Below, in pieces: positions 1 through 7,510 of a stretch of DNA of 15,611 bases. A model generated the notes under the pieces. The model was not told where the DNA came from. It saw only the letters and a list, made by a program, of their open reading frames with translations, and did no database searches. Made by a program: the position numbers and the translations under genes. Each line of letters begins with the position of its first letter. Within the stretch, counting starts at the first letter, position 1. This DNA comes from an uncultured Veillonella sp. Lineage in GTDB: Bacteria; Bacillota; Negativicutes; Veillonellales; Veillonellaceae. The stretch lies in NCBI GenBank assembly GCA_900757715.1, contig CAAEOZ010000167.1:1-15611 (forward strand). The letters are read 5' to 3'.

Positions 1-49
1 AACCGACGGATTTTAAGTCCGTTGCGTCTGCCTGTTCCGCCACCCCGGC
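1..49 (-). tRNA. tRNA-Leu (UAA), 3' part cut off by the window edge
   Basis: On the minus strand the gene begins GCCGGGGTGGCGGAAC, typical of bacterial leucine tRNA with its large D-loop. The anticodon stem ACGGA/TCCGT encloses the loop CTTAAAA, so the anticodon is TAA (positions 13-15). The variable arm, T arm and acceptor 3' strand lie beyond position 1. It is the last visible member of a five-tRNA cluster read from the promoter at 411-439. Confidence 0.93.
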
Positions 50-65
50 ATGGGTAACGATTTTG

Positions 66-140
<75 letters not shown>

Positions 141-152
141 ATATAAAATTAG

Positions 153-227
153 TGGAGCGGGAAACGAGATTCGAACTCGCGACCCCCGCCTTGGCAAGGC
201 GGTGCTCTACCGCTGAGCTATTCCCGC
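153..227 (-). tRNA. tRNA-Gly (GCC)
   Basis: The 75-nt cloverleaf begins GCGGGAATAGCTCAGCGGT and ends with TCCA, CCA encoded at 153-155. The anticodon stem is strong (CCGCC/GGCGG) and the loop TTGCCAA gives anticodon GCC (193-195), reading GGC and GGT codons. The T-loop GTTCGAATC is canonical. It is third in the cluster in transcription order. Confidence 0.96.
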
Positions 228-234
228 ATGTAAA

Positions 235-310
<76 letters not shown>

Positions 311-315
311 ATAAA

Positions 316-391
316 TGGCGACCCCGATCAGATTTGAACTGACGATCTTCGCCGTGACAGGGCGACATGTTAACCGCTACACCACGGGGCC
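316..391 (-). tRNA. tRNA-Asp (GTC)
   Basis: The 76-nt cloverleaf begins GGCCCCGTGGTGTAGCGG and ends GCCA, CCA encoded at 316-318. The loop CTGTCAC gives anticodon GTC (356-358). The acceptor stem contains one G-T pair. It is the first gene of the cluster, with its 5' end about 13 nt after the expected transcription start of the promoter at 411-439. Confidence 0.96.
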
Positions 392-410
392 GTAACCAAA
401 GTACTTGCTT

Positions 411-439
411 AGTATATCGGTTATCAGGACTTTTGTCAA
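411..439 (-). promoter_or_regulatory. Consensus sigma-70 promoter of the tRNA cluster
   Basis: On the minus strand a perfect -35 box TTGACA (434-439) is followed after exactly 17 nt by TATACT (411-416), one base from the TATAAT consensus. Transcription would start near 403-405, leaving a very short leader before tRNA-Asp at 391. Such strong promoters are usual for stable RNA operons. The -35 box lies only two bases past the stop codon of the metallo-hydrolase gene, and no terminator hairpin separates them. Confidence 0.88.
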
Positions 440-441
440 CA

Positions 442-1038
442 CTATACTACAATATTTTTAATAAATTCTTCCTCATTTTTTAATATGGTAGATTCCCTAT
501 GTCCTGGCTCAACAATCAAATCCTTGGATAAGGTTAAAAGATATTTCAAACTCTTAAACAAATCAGCTGGATTACTTTTATAATTATCTGTATTTCCCAC
601 ATTTTGCTTAAATAAGGTATCACCAGTAAATAGATGCCCTTCAATTTCTAAACAAATCGATCCCGCACTATGCCCAGGTGTATGATGAACTAATATATTA
701 AAAGGATTTAAATTTAATTGCCCCTCTACTAAATCATTACAATGTGTATACATTTTTTTCTTATATACACTTGGTCTCCGTCGAATTAACTGTAACAACT
801 CTTGATCTAAAGGATGTAAATAAGCGGGAATATTATAATGTGTACATACTTCATCCAAGGCTGACACATGATCACAATGACCATGTGTCAATAAAACTGC
901 TATGGGTTCAGAATCTGCAACCATATCAATAATGTGGTTACAATGAAAACCCGGATCAATGATTATAGATTTTCCCTCTTTGATAAGCACATAACAATTT
1001 GCTTTATAAAGCCCTAGAGGACGTTTTATAACTTCCAT
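442..1038 (-). CDS. MBL-fold metallo-hydrolase, glyoxalase II-like
   Basis: A 198-residue cytosolic protein of the metallo-beta-lactamase fold, without a signal peptide. The metal-binding signature HGHCDH is at residues 52-57 (H52, H54, D56, H57). Other ligands fit H123 in the HTPGHSAG segment, D140 in TGD and H180 in EPGHRES. This pattern matches small stand-alone glyoxalase II-like hydrolases, a family covering thioester hydrolases and many proteins without a known substrate, so no gene name is assigned. It lacks the C-terminal substrate domain of classical glyoxalase II. The start follows GGAGG, which overlaps the trkH stop codon (gap 15 nt), so it is probably cotranscribed with trkAH. It is the last protein gene before the tRNA cluster and looks more AT-rich than its neighbours. 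Confidence 0.88.
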   Translation of the reverse strand: MEVIKRPLGLYKANCYVLIKEGKSIIIDPGFHCNHIIDMVADSEPIAVLLTHGHCDHVSALDEVCTHYNIPAYLHPLDQELLQLIRRRPSVYKKKMYTHCNDLVEGQLNLNPFNILVHHTPGHSAGSICLEIEGHLFTGDTLFKQNVGNTDNYKSNPADLFKSLKYLLTLSKDLIVEPGHRESTILKNEEEFIKNIVV

Positions 1039-1053
1039 ATAGTTCCTGCCCTC

Positions 1054-2541
1054 CTATAGAATACGATATCGTTTAGGAACCTCTTTTTTTATAAAATACC
1101 CTTCCCAAAACTGAGGGTGAAGCATAACTAAAATCGTAAATAACTCCAAACGACCTAATAACATGTCTACAATAGCAATGCATTTAGCAGTATCCGGCAT
1201 AACACTAAAGGAATCAGTAGGACCAAAACCACCAAACCCTAGTCCTACATTGCTAAGAAAAGCCGTAACCACTTGCATAGAATCATATGTATTGAGTCCC
1301 GTGCAAGTCATTAGAAAAACAGATACCACATAAATCATTAAATATAAAAATAAAAATTGCTGTGTCATCTGAATCCATTTAGTAGGCATCGGTTTTCCAT
1401 TAATACGTACTACTTGAACCATATCAGGATGAATTGATTTTCGCAAATAAATTATAGAACTCTTAATCAAAATAATAAGTCGTATAATTTTTATACCACC
1501 CGTTGTAGAACCACTACAACCACCAAAAAATGTACAAATAAATAGCATCATCTGTGCTGCAGCAGGCCACAAATCATAATCACTAATAGCAAAACCACTA
1601 CCAGTTTGAAGAGAAACTAAATTAAAGGCAGCATTTCTAACAATTTCTAAAGGACTAGAATAGCTGGATTGTAATACTAAAGATATTGATACAATGGCAA
1701 TACCAATAAACACCACAAGCCAGTACATACGTGTTTCAAAATCATTAATTAAAACGCGAATTCCTTTTTGAAGTGCATTGTAATACACAGAGAAATTGCC
1801 ACCAGCAAGAAACATAAAGAATATAAATACGAAACAAATATAATTACTTTGTTCATAAATAAAAGCCCCTGCTGATGTAGGTGCAAATCCTCCCGTAGCA
1901 ATAATAGAAAAGGCATAGTTTAACGCATCAAAAGGTTCAATGCCTCCAGCCCACAGCATAAGAAAGCAAAGAGCAGTAAAAGCAATATACAACTGCCAAA
2001 GCTTGGTGGCCATTGATTGAATACGCGGCATTACAACACCAGGCTTTGGTACAGATGCCTCTGCATTAAAGAAATGTGCTGCATCTGCTCCTAAATTCTT
2101 TAAAAATGATAAGATAAGGACGATGATCCCCATCCCTCCAACCCAGTGCATAAGACCACGCCATAATACAAATGTATTTGGTAACTCATCAACACTATAA
2201 ATAATAGTGGCACCAGTTGCAGTAATACCCGAAGTGGCTTCAAATAGAGCATCAAAAACATTCGTCAATATGCCACTCCCCAAAAAAGGCAAAGCCCCCA
2301 AAATAACCGTAAATATCCAAGTAGCGGATACAACTAAGAACCCGTCACGAATACTAAAGCCTTGACTTTCACAACCGTAATAAGACAAAAATGTCCCCAA
2401 AACTAAAGAAAGGCTTGTAGTTATAAGGAATGACCAATATGCAGTTTCAAATACGACACTATATATAAAGGGGATTAAAGTAAAAGCCCCAAATATATAG
2501 AGTAGCCGACCCACTAAGGACATAACGATTTGAATTCGCAT
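1054..2541 (-). CDS. trkH: Trk-type potassium uptake channel subunit TrkH
   Basis: A 495-residue polytopic inner-membrane protein, the ion-conducting subunit of the Trk/Ktr K+ uptake system, usual length for TrkH. The four pore-loop repeats are visible: TSGITATGATI near 103-113, SIIATGGFAPTS near 212-223, SLQTGSGFAIS near 310-320, and NVGLGFGGFGPTD near 431-443, each with a glycine at the selectivity-filter position. Family hallmarks are FFGGCSGSTTGGIKIIR (338-354) and the C-terminal MLLGRLELFTILVMLHPQFW (460-479). The start ATG follows AAGGAGG with a rather short 4-nt spacer. The next in-frame ATG (codon 7) is too far from this site to be preferred. It lies 12 nt after trkA, its regulatory partner, so the two form a complete transporter module. 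Confidence 0.96.
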   Translation of the reverse strand: MRIQIVMSLVGRLLYIFGAFTLIPFIYSVVFETAYWSFLITTSLSLVLGTFLSYYGCESQGFSIRDGFLVVSATWIFTVILGALPFLGSGILTNVFDALFEATSGITATGATIIYSVDELPNTFVLWRGLMHWVGGMGIIVLILSFLKNLGADAAHFFNAEASVPKPGVVMPRIQSMATKLWQLYIAFTALCFLMLWAGGIEPFDALNYAFSIIATGGFAPTSAGAFIYEQSNYICFVFIFFMFLAGGNFSVYYNALQKGIRVLINDFETRMYWLVVFIGIAIVSISLVLQSSYSSPLEIVRNAAFNLVSLQTGSGFAISDYDLWPAAAQMMLFICTFFGGCSGSTTGGIKIIRLIILIKSSIIYLRKSIHPDMVQVVRINGKPMPTKWIQMTQQFLFLYLMIYVVSVFLMTCTGLNTYDSMQVVTAFLSNVGLGFGGFGPTDSFSVMPDTAKCIAIVDMLLGRLELFTILVMLHPQFWEGYFIKKEVPKRYRIL

Positions 2542-2553
2542 AGCCCCTCCTTA

Positions 2554-3894
2554 CTAAGTAAGATATTTAAGCAATTTGCTTACCGATTCAGGTAATGTAA
2601 AGAGAACGATATGATCACCATCTAAAATTTGAGTATTACCACGAGGTACGATAGCTTCATTTTCCCGTAAAATTACACCTACTAAGGCCTTCCCAGGTAA
2701 ACGAATATCTTTTAATTGTTTACCTGCCACAGGTGATTCATTGGTAATTTCAATCTCGATAGATTCGGCTTTACCACCTTCAAAGGTAGAAATAGAAACA
2801 ACCCCTTCTCCACTTCGTACAAAGCGCAAAATTTGACTTGCTGTTAATAAACGTGGAGAAAATACAACATCAATACCTACTTGCTCCATCAGCATAATAT
2901 ATTCCGGCCGACCCACACGAACAACGGTCTTTTGGATACCCATATGCTTTCCTACAAGTGCTACAAGTAAGTTAAGTTTATCATCATCTGTTAGAGCAAT
3001 AATTACATCGCTATCAGCAATTTCCTCAGCTTCGAGCAAATCAAAATCAGTACCATCCCCATTGATAACCATGGCTTTATCCACTTGATTTGCCAGTTTC
3101 TCACAACGGTCAAAGTCTTTTTCAATAACCTTCACAGAAAAACCAGCTTTTTCTAGTAATACAGTTAAGTTACGACCTAAAAGACCTGCCCCAATGATTA
3201 CAGCCCGTTTATAGAATGTATTATAATTATGGAACCAAAGTTTCTCCACTTCAGAAACGGACTCTTTCAATCCTAGGAAAAATACACTATCATCAGCCTG
3301 TAAGCGACTTTCACCATGCGGAATAATCATTTCACCATAGCGCAAAATACCAACTAATAGAACACCTTCAGGAAAGCGAATTTCTTTTAGTGGCTGTTCT
3401 AATAGAGGAAATTCATTATTCAATTTGAATTCCATAAGGCGCACAGCACCCTGACCGAACTCCTCAACATCTATAGCTGATGGTGTTTCTAAAATTTGTA
3501 GTAACTCTTGAGCTGTAACCATTTCAGGATTGATGAAAAGATCAACACCTAATTGAGCTCGTATCTCCTCATCCATATGTTCCGCCACACTATTATCACG
3601 AACGCGTGCAATAGTCGTAGGCACACCTTTTATTTTAGCTACCGAACAGGATAGCATATTAACCTCATCTGAATCAGTAACAGCAATAAACATACCAACA
3701 TCAGACATATCGATCTCATTCAATAATTGAACATCACTGCCATTCCCTAAAACTAGGCTAACATCTAATGTATTTTCAAGATTATGAATGCGTTCTGGTG
3801 AGCGATCGATAACATATACATCATGATCGTCTTGAATAAGACGTTGTGCTAATGAATAACCAACCTTACCAGCGCCTACAATGACAATTTTCAT
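2554..3894 (-). CDS. trkA: Trk potassium uptake regulatory subunit TrkA (two RCK modules)
   Basis: A 446-residue cytosolic NAD(H)-binding gating subunit of Trk channels. It has two tandem RCK units. The first Rossmann half carries GAGKVG (7-12) with the ribose-binding acidic D30, followed by an RCK_C domain around 140-220. The second carries GAGLLG (235-240) with E258 in the same role, and a second RCK_C around 365-446. Both nucleotide sites look intact. The gene ends with tandem stop codons, TAG then TAA. It starts 5 nt after the cvfB stop, and its GAGG ribosome binding site lies inside the end of cvfB, suggesting translational coupling. It is followed directly by trkH. Confidence 0.96.
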   Translation of the reverse strand: MKIVIVGAGKVGYSLAQRLIQDDHDVYVIDRSPERIHNLENTLDVSLVLGNGSDVQLLNEIDMSDVGMFIAVTDSDEVNMLSCSVAKIKGVPTTIARVRDNSVAEHMDEEIRAQLGVDLFINPEMVTAQELLQILETPSAIDVEEFGQGAVRLMEFKLNNEFPLLEQPLKEIRFPEGVLLVGILRYGEMIIPHGESRLQADDSVFFLGLKESVSEVEKLWFHNYNTFYKRAVIIGAGLLGRNLTVLLEKAGFSVKVIEKDFDRCEKLANQVDKAMVINGDGTDFDLLEAEEIADSDVIIALTDDDKLNLLVALVGKHMGIQKTVVRVGRPEYIMLMEQVGIDVVFSPRLLTASQILRFVRSGEGVVSISTFEGGKAESIEIEITNESPVAGKQLKDIRLPGKALVGVILRENEAIVPRGNTQILDGDHIVLFTLPESVSKLLKYLT

Positions 3895-3899
3895 CGTCT

Positions 3900-4808
3900 T
3901 TATTCCTCATCTTGGGACTCATCACTAACAAGAGGTGTCCATTGGCGACCTATGTCGGTAAGCAATGTCCAACCATCCTCCTGAACAATTTTTTTCTCTT
4001 TCATTAAATGCCCTAAGGCACGTTTGAAAGCAGCCTTACTAATATTGAACTTATCTTTAATCAACATCGCTGAAGACTCATCACTATATGGCATCTTTCC
4101 ACCGCGATTTAAAAGATATTCCATAATAATATCACCGTCTGAAACAAGAGCTTTTTCCTTTGTAGGGCGCATAGACACATTGACACGACCATCATCGCGT
4201 TTGAAAGTAATACGACCTTCAATCATTTCCCCTACTTTTAACTTTCTCGTCATTTCAGAACGATGTAAAAAGGCAATCCAACGCTCAGGAGTGATAAAAA
4301 ATGCCCCCTCACTCGTTAAGTTATAGATAGCACCTTTTACAAGTTGACCAACCGTAGCTTCAGTAGCAGCTTTAGAGACACGACGCATTTCATCATCTAC
4401 ATCCATGGAGACCGCAAAACGGCCAGATTTATCTGTATAAAGACGAACCCATACCTTTTCCCCTACCTGAGGGCGACCACGCATCTCCGCATGAGGCATA
4501 AAGATACCACGTTCTGTGCCAACCTCAACGAAGCAACCAAAATTTGTCGTATTGATGACCTCAACATAACCAATTTGGCCAACCTTCATAGCTGGTAAAC
4601 GCATAGAAGCAGTTAAACGCCCCTTTGGATCGCGATATAAAAATACTTCTACCTCATCTCCTATAGCAACTGGTGAAGTTTGTTGATCTTTATGAAGCAA
4701 AATATCATCATTTGTATTGCCTGTTTGACCATCTAGAAAAGCACCTTGGTCACTAGTACGCAATACTTTCAATGTGGCAATTGTATTTTCCAACAATTCT
4801 GTAGCCAT
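3900..4808 (-). CDS. cvfB: CvfB-like S1-domain RNA-binding protein with C-terminal winged helix
   Basis: A 302-residue protein resembling the CvfB/YitL family: consecutive S1/OB-type RNA-binding domains followed by a winged-helix domain. S1-like segments run at roughly 1-70, 75-136 (GYVEVINTTNFGCFVEV is the clearest) and 153-214 (VGQLVKGAIYNL, ending GRVNVSMRP). The helix-rich C-terminus, about 222-290, matches the family's winged helix. CvfB in staphylococci influences virulence gene expression and binds RNA; the role here is unknown. A longer reading frame reaches back to 4844, but that ATG lies inside rsfS with a poor ribosome binding site, while the ATG at 4808 has AAGGAG 6 nt upstream and begins the usual MAxxL sequence. 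Only 1 nt separates it from the rsfS stop codon. Confidence 0.85.
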   Translation of the reverse strand: MATELLENTIATLKVLRTSDQGAFLDGQTGNTNDDILLHKDQQTSPVAIGDEVEVFLYRDPKGRLTASMRLPAMKVGQIGYVEVINTTNFGCFVEVGTERGIFMPHAEMRGRPQVGEKVWVRLYTDKSGRFAVSMDVDDEMRRVSKAATEATVGQLVKGAIYNLTSEGAFFITPERWIAFLHRSEMTRKLKVGEMIEGRITFKRDDGRVNVSMRPTKEKALVSDGDIIMEYLLNRGGKMPYSDESSAMLIKDKFNISKAAFKRALGHLMKEKKIVQEDGWTLLTDIGRQWTPLVSDESQDEE

Positions 4809-4809
4809 A

Positions 4810-5172
4810 TTATACTCCTTCAAATGGAACTCGACCAGCGTCATTCCACAATTCTTCTAAACCGTAGAATTCACGCAATTCATCACCACCAAAGACATGA
4901 CAAATTATATCGCCAAAATCCAATAAAATCCATTCACCTTCACGATAACCTTCTCTATGCTGTACTGTTATACCTAATTCGGCTGCTTTATCTTCCATTT
5001 CATCAGCAATACTTTGAGATTGCTTACTATTATTTGCACTGGCAATCAAAAAATAATCACCTAACATCGAAATACCTTCTAAATCAAGAATTTCAATATC
5101 TCTGCCCTTTTTATCAAATACAGCTTGTGCAAGTTCTAATACGATTTGTTTAATATCTTCTTTCTTTTTCAT
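4810..5172 (-). CDS. rsfS: Ribosomal silencing factor RsfS
   Basis: A 120-residue protein, normal size for RsfS (YbeB/Iojap family), which binds ribosomal protein L14 (uL14) on the 50S subunit and blocks joining to 30S when nutrients run low. Family signatures are LGDYFLIASANNSKQ (37-51), followed by the IADEME helix, then EGYREGEWILLDFGDIICHVF (74-94) and FYGLEELW (102-109). The reading frame extends upstream to 5268 within the LCP gene. The ATG at 5172 was chosen because AGAGG sits 7 nt upstream and the family begins at this point. It starts 16 nt after the LCP stop. Proximity to nadD and yqeK is typical for Firmicutes. Confidence 0.95.
   Translation of the reverse strand: MKKKEDIKQIVLELAQAVFDKKGRDIEILDLEGISMLGDYFLIASANNSKQSQSIADEMEDKAAELGITVQHREGYREGEWILLDFGDIICHVFGGDELREFYGLEELWNDAGRVPFEGV
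4815..4820 (-). promoter_or_regulatory. Ribosome binding site that fixes the cvfB start
   Basis: AAGGAG lies 6 nt before the ATG at 4806-4808 and is formed by the last sense codons of rsfS. It supports the internal start over the upstream in-frame ATG at 4842-4844, and implies that ribosomes finishing rsfS can restart on cvfB. Confidence 0.8.
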
Positions 5173-5179
5173 TATATTG

Positions 5180-5184
5180 CCTCT
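5180..5184 (-). promoter_or_regulatory. Ribosome binding site that fixes the rsfS start
   Basis: AGAGG lies 7 nt before the ATG at 5170-5172, in the short gap after the LCP stop codon. This favours the 120-residue form over a version extended by 32 residues into the preceding gene. Confidence 0.75.
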
Positions 5185-5188
5185 TATC

Positions 5189-6310
5189 TTATCGCTTACT
5201 ACCGCGCTCCTCACCTGGTTCTGTGGGCTTTGTAATAGTGCCACCATTATGTTCCGATTCAGGTGCAACTTTCGACATACTATTTGTTGGTGCAGATATA
5301 AATTGCGTCATTTCATTAGCTGGTAAATTGCCCATTGTAATACCCACTAAACGTTGAGCTTCCGTAGGATTTACCTTCCAATAAGTCGTTTCACCTATAA
5401 GCTCTTTTTCACCAGGAAGAATATAGAAGTGGATCTCTTCCTTATTAATTTTGCTCGCATTATATACCAGTTTAATAGCATCTAAAGTGGAGATATTACT
5501 ATCAAAATGCTCCCAAATACGCCAAATATGCCATGCATTTGTTATAAAAAATGCATTATGCTCTTGTTCCACCCACAACTTTAAAAATCGCTCTTGTCGT
5601 TGCACACGAGTAAAGGTATCGTGTTTAGGATCAGAATATCGTAAATATGCTAAGGCATTATTACTATCTAATGTTTGATAACCACGTCGTAAATCAATAT
5701 CCTTATTGCCTTCTGCATCAACATGTTCCATCGGTTGCTCTACATAAATTTGTTGATTCCCTAACACATCATTAGTTTTCTTGAAAGCATCTTGATTAAC
5801 TACCACGTAGTATGGTATTGAAATATGGAACATATCCTCAATAACAGCTTTAGTAAGCTCAATACCACCTTTTTCGTAAATACCATTTAACATGGTCGCA
5901 TCTGTTTGGTCACGATTATCGATTTTACTATTACTTGGAATGCCAATAACATCCATGGTTTTTTGATCAAGATTTACAGATAATAGGAATAAGCTATCAC
6001 CTTGGCTAGGATTATTGTCATCAGTGCCAATAACCAAAATATATAGAGGTTTATCTAAACCTTTTTGCTCTACTGATACAGTATTTGCGTCCTGTTTATT
6101 TCCACTATCTGTCACAGCTTCAGTAACTTCAGTAGTTCCTACAATTGCTCTATATGCATATGATACGCCACTATATATGCCATATCCTATCCCACCGACC
6201 AGAGCCAAAACTACAACAATAGCCAAAATGACTCTAGGCCACTTTACAGATGACTTTTGTTGACGTCTTTTTCTACGTCGGCGAGCTCTTGCTCGTTCAC
6301 GCTCGTCCAT
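5189..6310 (-). CDS. LCP-family (LytR-CpsA-Psr) membrane protein with an atypical active site
   Basis: A 373-residue protein. An Arg/Lys-rich cytoplasmic tail (1-26) precedes one membrane segment (about 27-47), a linker, and an extracytoplasmic LCP domain (about 88-250). Recognisable family blocks are LYILVIGTDDN (89-99), DSLFLLSVNL (105-114), MLNGIYEKGGIELTKAVIE (140-158), YYVVVNQDAF (167-176), LDSNNALAYLRYS (214-226) and TRVQRQERFLK (234-244). LCP enzymes transfer lipid-linked glycopolymers to the cell wall. Several usual ligand residues are changed: RSDT is QGDS (103-106), IPRDT is IPSNS (124-128), and the KxN motif reads MLN. The tail after about 345 looks disordered. It starts 12 nt after yqeK with GGAG 7 nt upstream. 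The fold assignment is firm; the transferase activity is doubtful. Confidence 0.85.
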   Translation of the reverse strand: MDERERARARRRRKRRQQKSSVKWPRVILAIVVVLALVGGIGYGIYSGVSYAYRAIVGTTEVTEAVTDSGNKQDANTVSVEQKGLDKPLYILVIGTDDNNPSQGDSLFLLSVNLDQKTMDVIGIPSNSKIDNRDQTDATMLNGIYEKGGIELTKAVIEDMFHISIPYYVVVNQDAFKKTNDVLGNQQIYVEQPMEHVDAEGNKDIDLRRGYQTLDSNNALAYLRYSDPKHDTFTRVQRQERFLKLWVEQEHNAFFITNAWHIWRIWEHFDSNISTLDAIKLVYNASKINKEEIHFYILPGEKELIGETTYWKVNPTEAQRLVGITMGNLPANEMTQFISAPTNSMSKVAPESEHNGGTITKPTEPGEERGSKR

Positions 6311-6322
6311 ATAAAAACTCCA

Positions 6323-6895
6323 TTATTTACAAGATTTTAATACATCATTACGACCAAGAATGGTCAAAGGATAAATAGAAAGATGTTGCTCAATAAGGTG
6401 ATTAATAGTATTGTCAAAGCCAAGCAATACAGCTCTATCGAGATTTTCTTTAGCTACCTTTCGAAGTTCATCAACACCTGGGAAATGACGATTAGGTTCA
6501 ATATAATCTGCTAAGAATATAACTTTATCTAATGTGGACATCCCTACCTTACCAGTTGTATGAACACGAATAGCTTCTAAAACTTCTGAATCGGTTATAG
6601 AAAACTCAAGTTTAGCTCGAATCATACCTGCTAATCCATGTAAAAGATTACCATTGGCTAATAATTCTTCATCAGCTTTGTAATTATTCTCCTTCACCAA
6701 ATCTTGCATCTCTTTCAAAGGCATTTCTTTAGCACAATCATGTAGTAATGCCGCTAATCGTGCTTTTTCCACATCAACATTATAAAGTTTAGCCAACTGA
6801 GTTGCGGATTCAACAACACCCAGGGTATGCTTAAAACGTTTTTTCCCCATCCATTGGCTTACCCTATGTTGTATTTCATCAAACGATAACATCAT
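6323..6895 (-). CDS. yqeK: HD-domain Ap4A hydrolase, YqeK family
   Basis: A 190-residue HD-superfamily phosphohydrolase. YqeK proteins cleave diadenosine tetraphosphate symmetrically into two ADP. Metal ligands fit H23 (RFKHTLGV), H52-D53 (LLHDCAKEM), H86 (LLHGLAG), H112 (VHTTG) and D130 (FLADYIEPNR); the VHTTGKVGMSTLDKVIFLADYI region is characteristic. It begins at tandem ATG codons (6895 or 6892), immediately after the nadD stop with no gap, using AAGGA inside the last nadD codons. nadD-yqeK pairing is common in Firmicutes. Confidence 0.95.
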   Translation of the reverse strand: MMLSFDEIQHRVSQWMGKKRFKHTLGVVESATQLAKLYNVDVEKARLAALLHDCAKEMPLKEMQDLVKENNYKADEELLANGNLLHGLAGMIRAKLEFSITDSEVLEAIRVHTTGKVGMSTLDKVIFLADYIEPNRHFPGVDELRKVAKENLDRAVLLGFDNTINHLIEQHLSIYPLTILGRNDVLKSCK

Positions 6896-7510
6896 TTATT
6901 CCTTCCCATATATATGGTTTTCTTCTATATAATCCACTACACATTTAGGTAGCATATAACGAACTGTCTTTCCAGACCGTAAGCGCTCTCGTAAATACGT
7001 AGCAGACAATTTCATTTCAGGCACTTCCATAACATGTATTTTTTCCCGTGCTTTAGCTCCTAATTCATCCAAAGTAGAATCAATAGCACTCGATCCATCT
7101 GGTCTAGTAGCTCCAATAAAATGAACCTCGTCTATCAGTTCATCTATAAATTTCCAAGTCGGTAATGCACGAATAGTATCAGTCCCTGCAATGAAGTAAA
7201 ATTCAACAGTAGGACCATATAGTTTTTTAAAATATTGAATCGTATCAACGGTATACGAAGGGCCCTCTCGGCGCATCTCTACATCAGAAATTTCAAAATT
7301 GGGATTATCCAAAACTGCGGCCGCCGTCATAGCATAGCGATGATGACTATCAATCACATCATGTTGCTTATGTGGTGGAATACGAGCAGGTACAAAGATA
7401 ACCTTTTCTAAATTAAAGCTCTCACAAGCCACCTCTGCAATCATTAAATGACCTAAATGAATGGGATTAAATGTTCCACCAATTATACCTATGCGACGTT
7501 TATCTACCAT
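6896..7510 (-). CDS. nadD: Nicotinate-nucleotide adenylyltransferase NadD
   Basis: A 204-residue cytosolic enzyme of NAD synthesis, joining nicotinate mononucleotide and ATP to make deamido-NAD. The nucleotidyltransferase signature GGTFNPIHLGH (11-21) supplies the (H/T)xGH motif H18-x-x-H21. The mid-protein FYFIAGTDTIRALPTWK (104-120) and the C-terminal LSATYLRERLRSGK (167-180), equivalent to the family ISSTxIR motif, are both present. Length is normal. The start overlaps by 7 nt the end of the small membrane-protein gene, and its GGGAG site lies inside that gene, 10 nt upstream. Confidence 0.97.
   Translation of the reverse strand: MVDKRRIGIIGGTFNPIHLGHLMIAEVACESFNLEKVIFVPARIPPHKQHDVIDSHHRYAMTAAAVLDNPNFEISDVEMRREGPSYTVDTIQYFKKLYGPTVEFYFIAGTDTIRALPTWKFIDELIDEVHFIGATRPDGSSAIDSTLDELGAKAREKIHVMEVPEMKLSATYLRERLRSGKTVRYMLPKCVVDYIEENHIYGKE

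Noticed and set aside
4746..5153. A 135-codon open frame on the + strand opposite rsfS and the start of cvfB
   Set aside because: Its product is low-complexity and rich in His, Gln, Leu and Tyr, with no recognisable family, and it is antisense to two well-supported genes. It looks like a shadow of their codon use.
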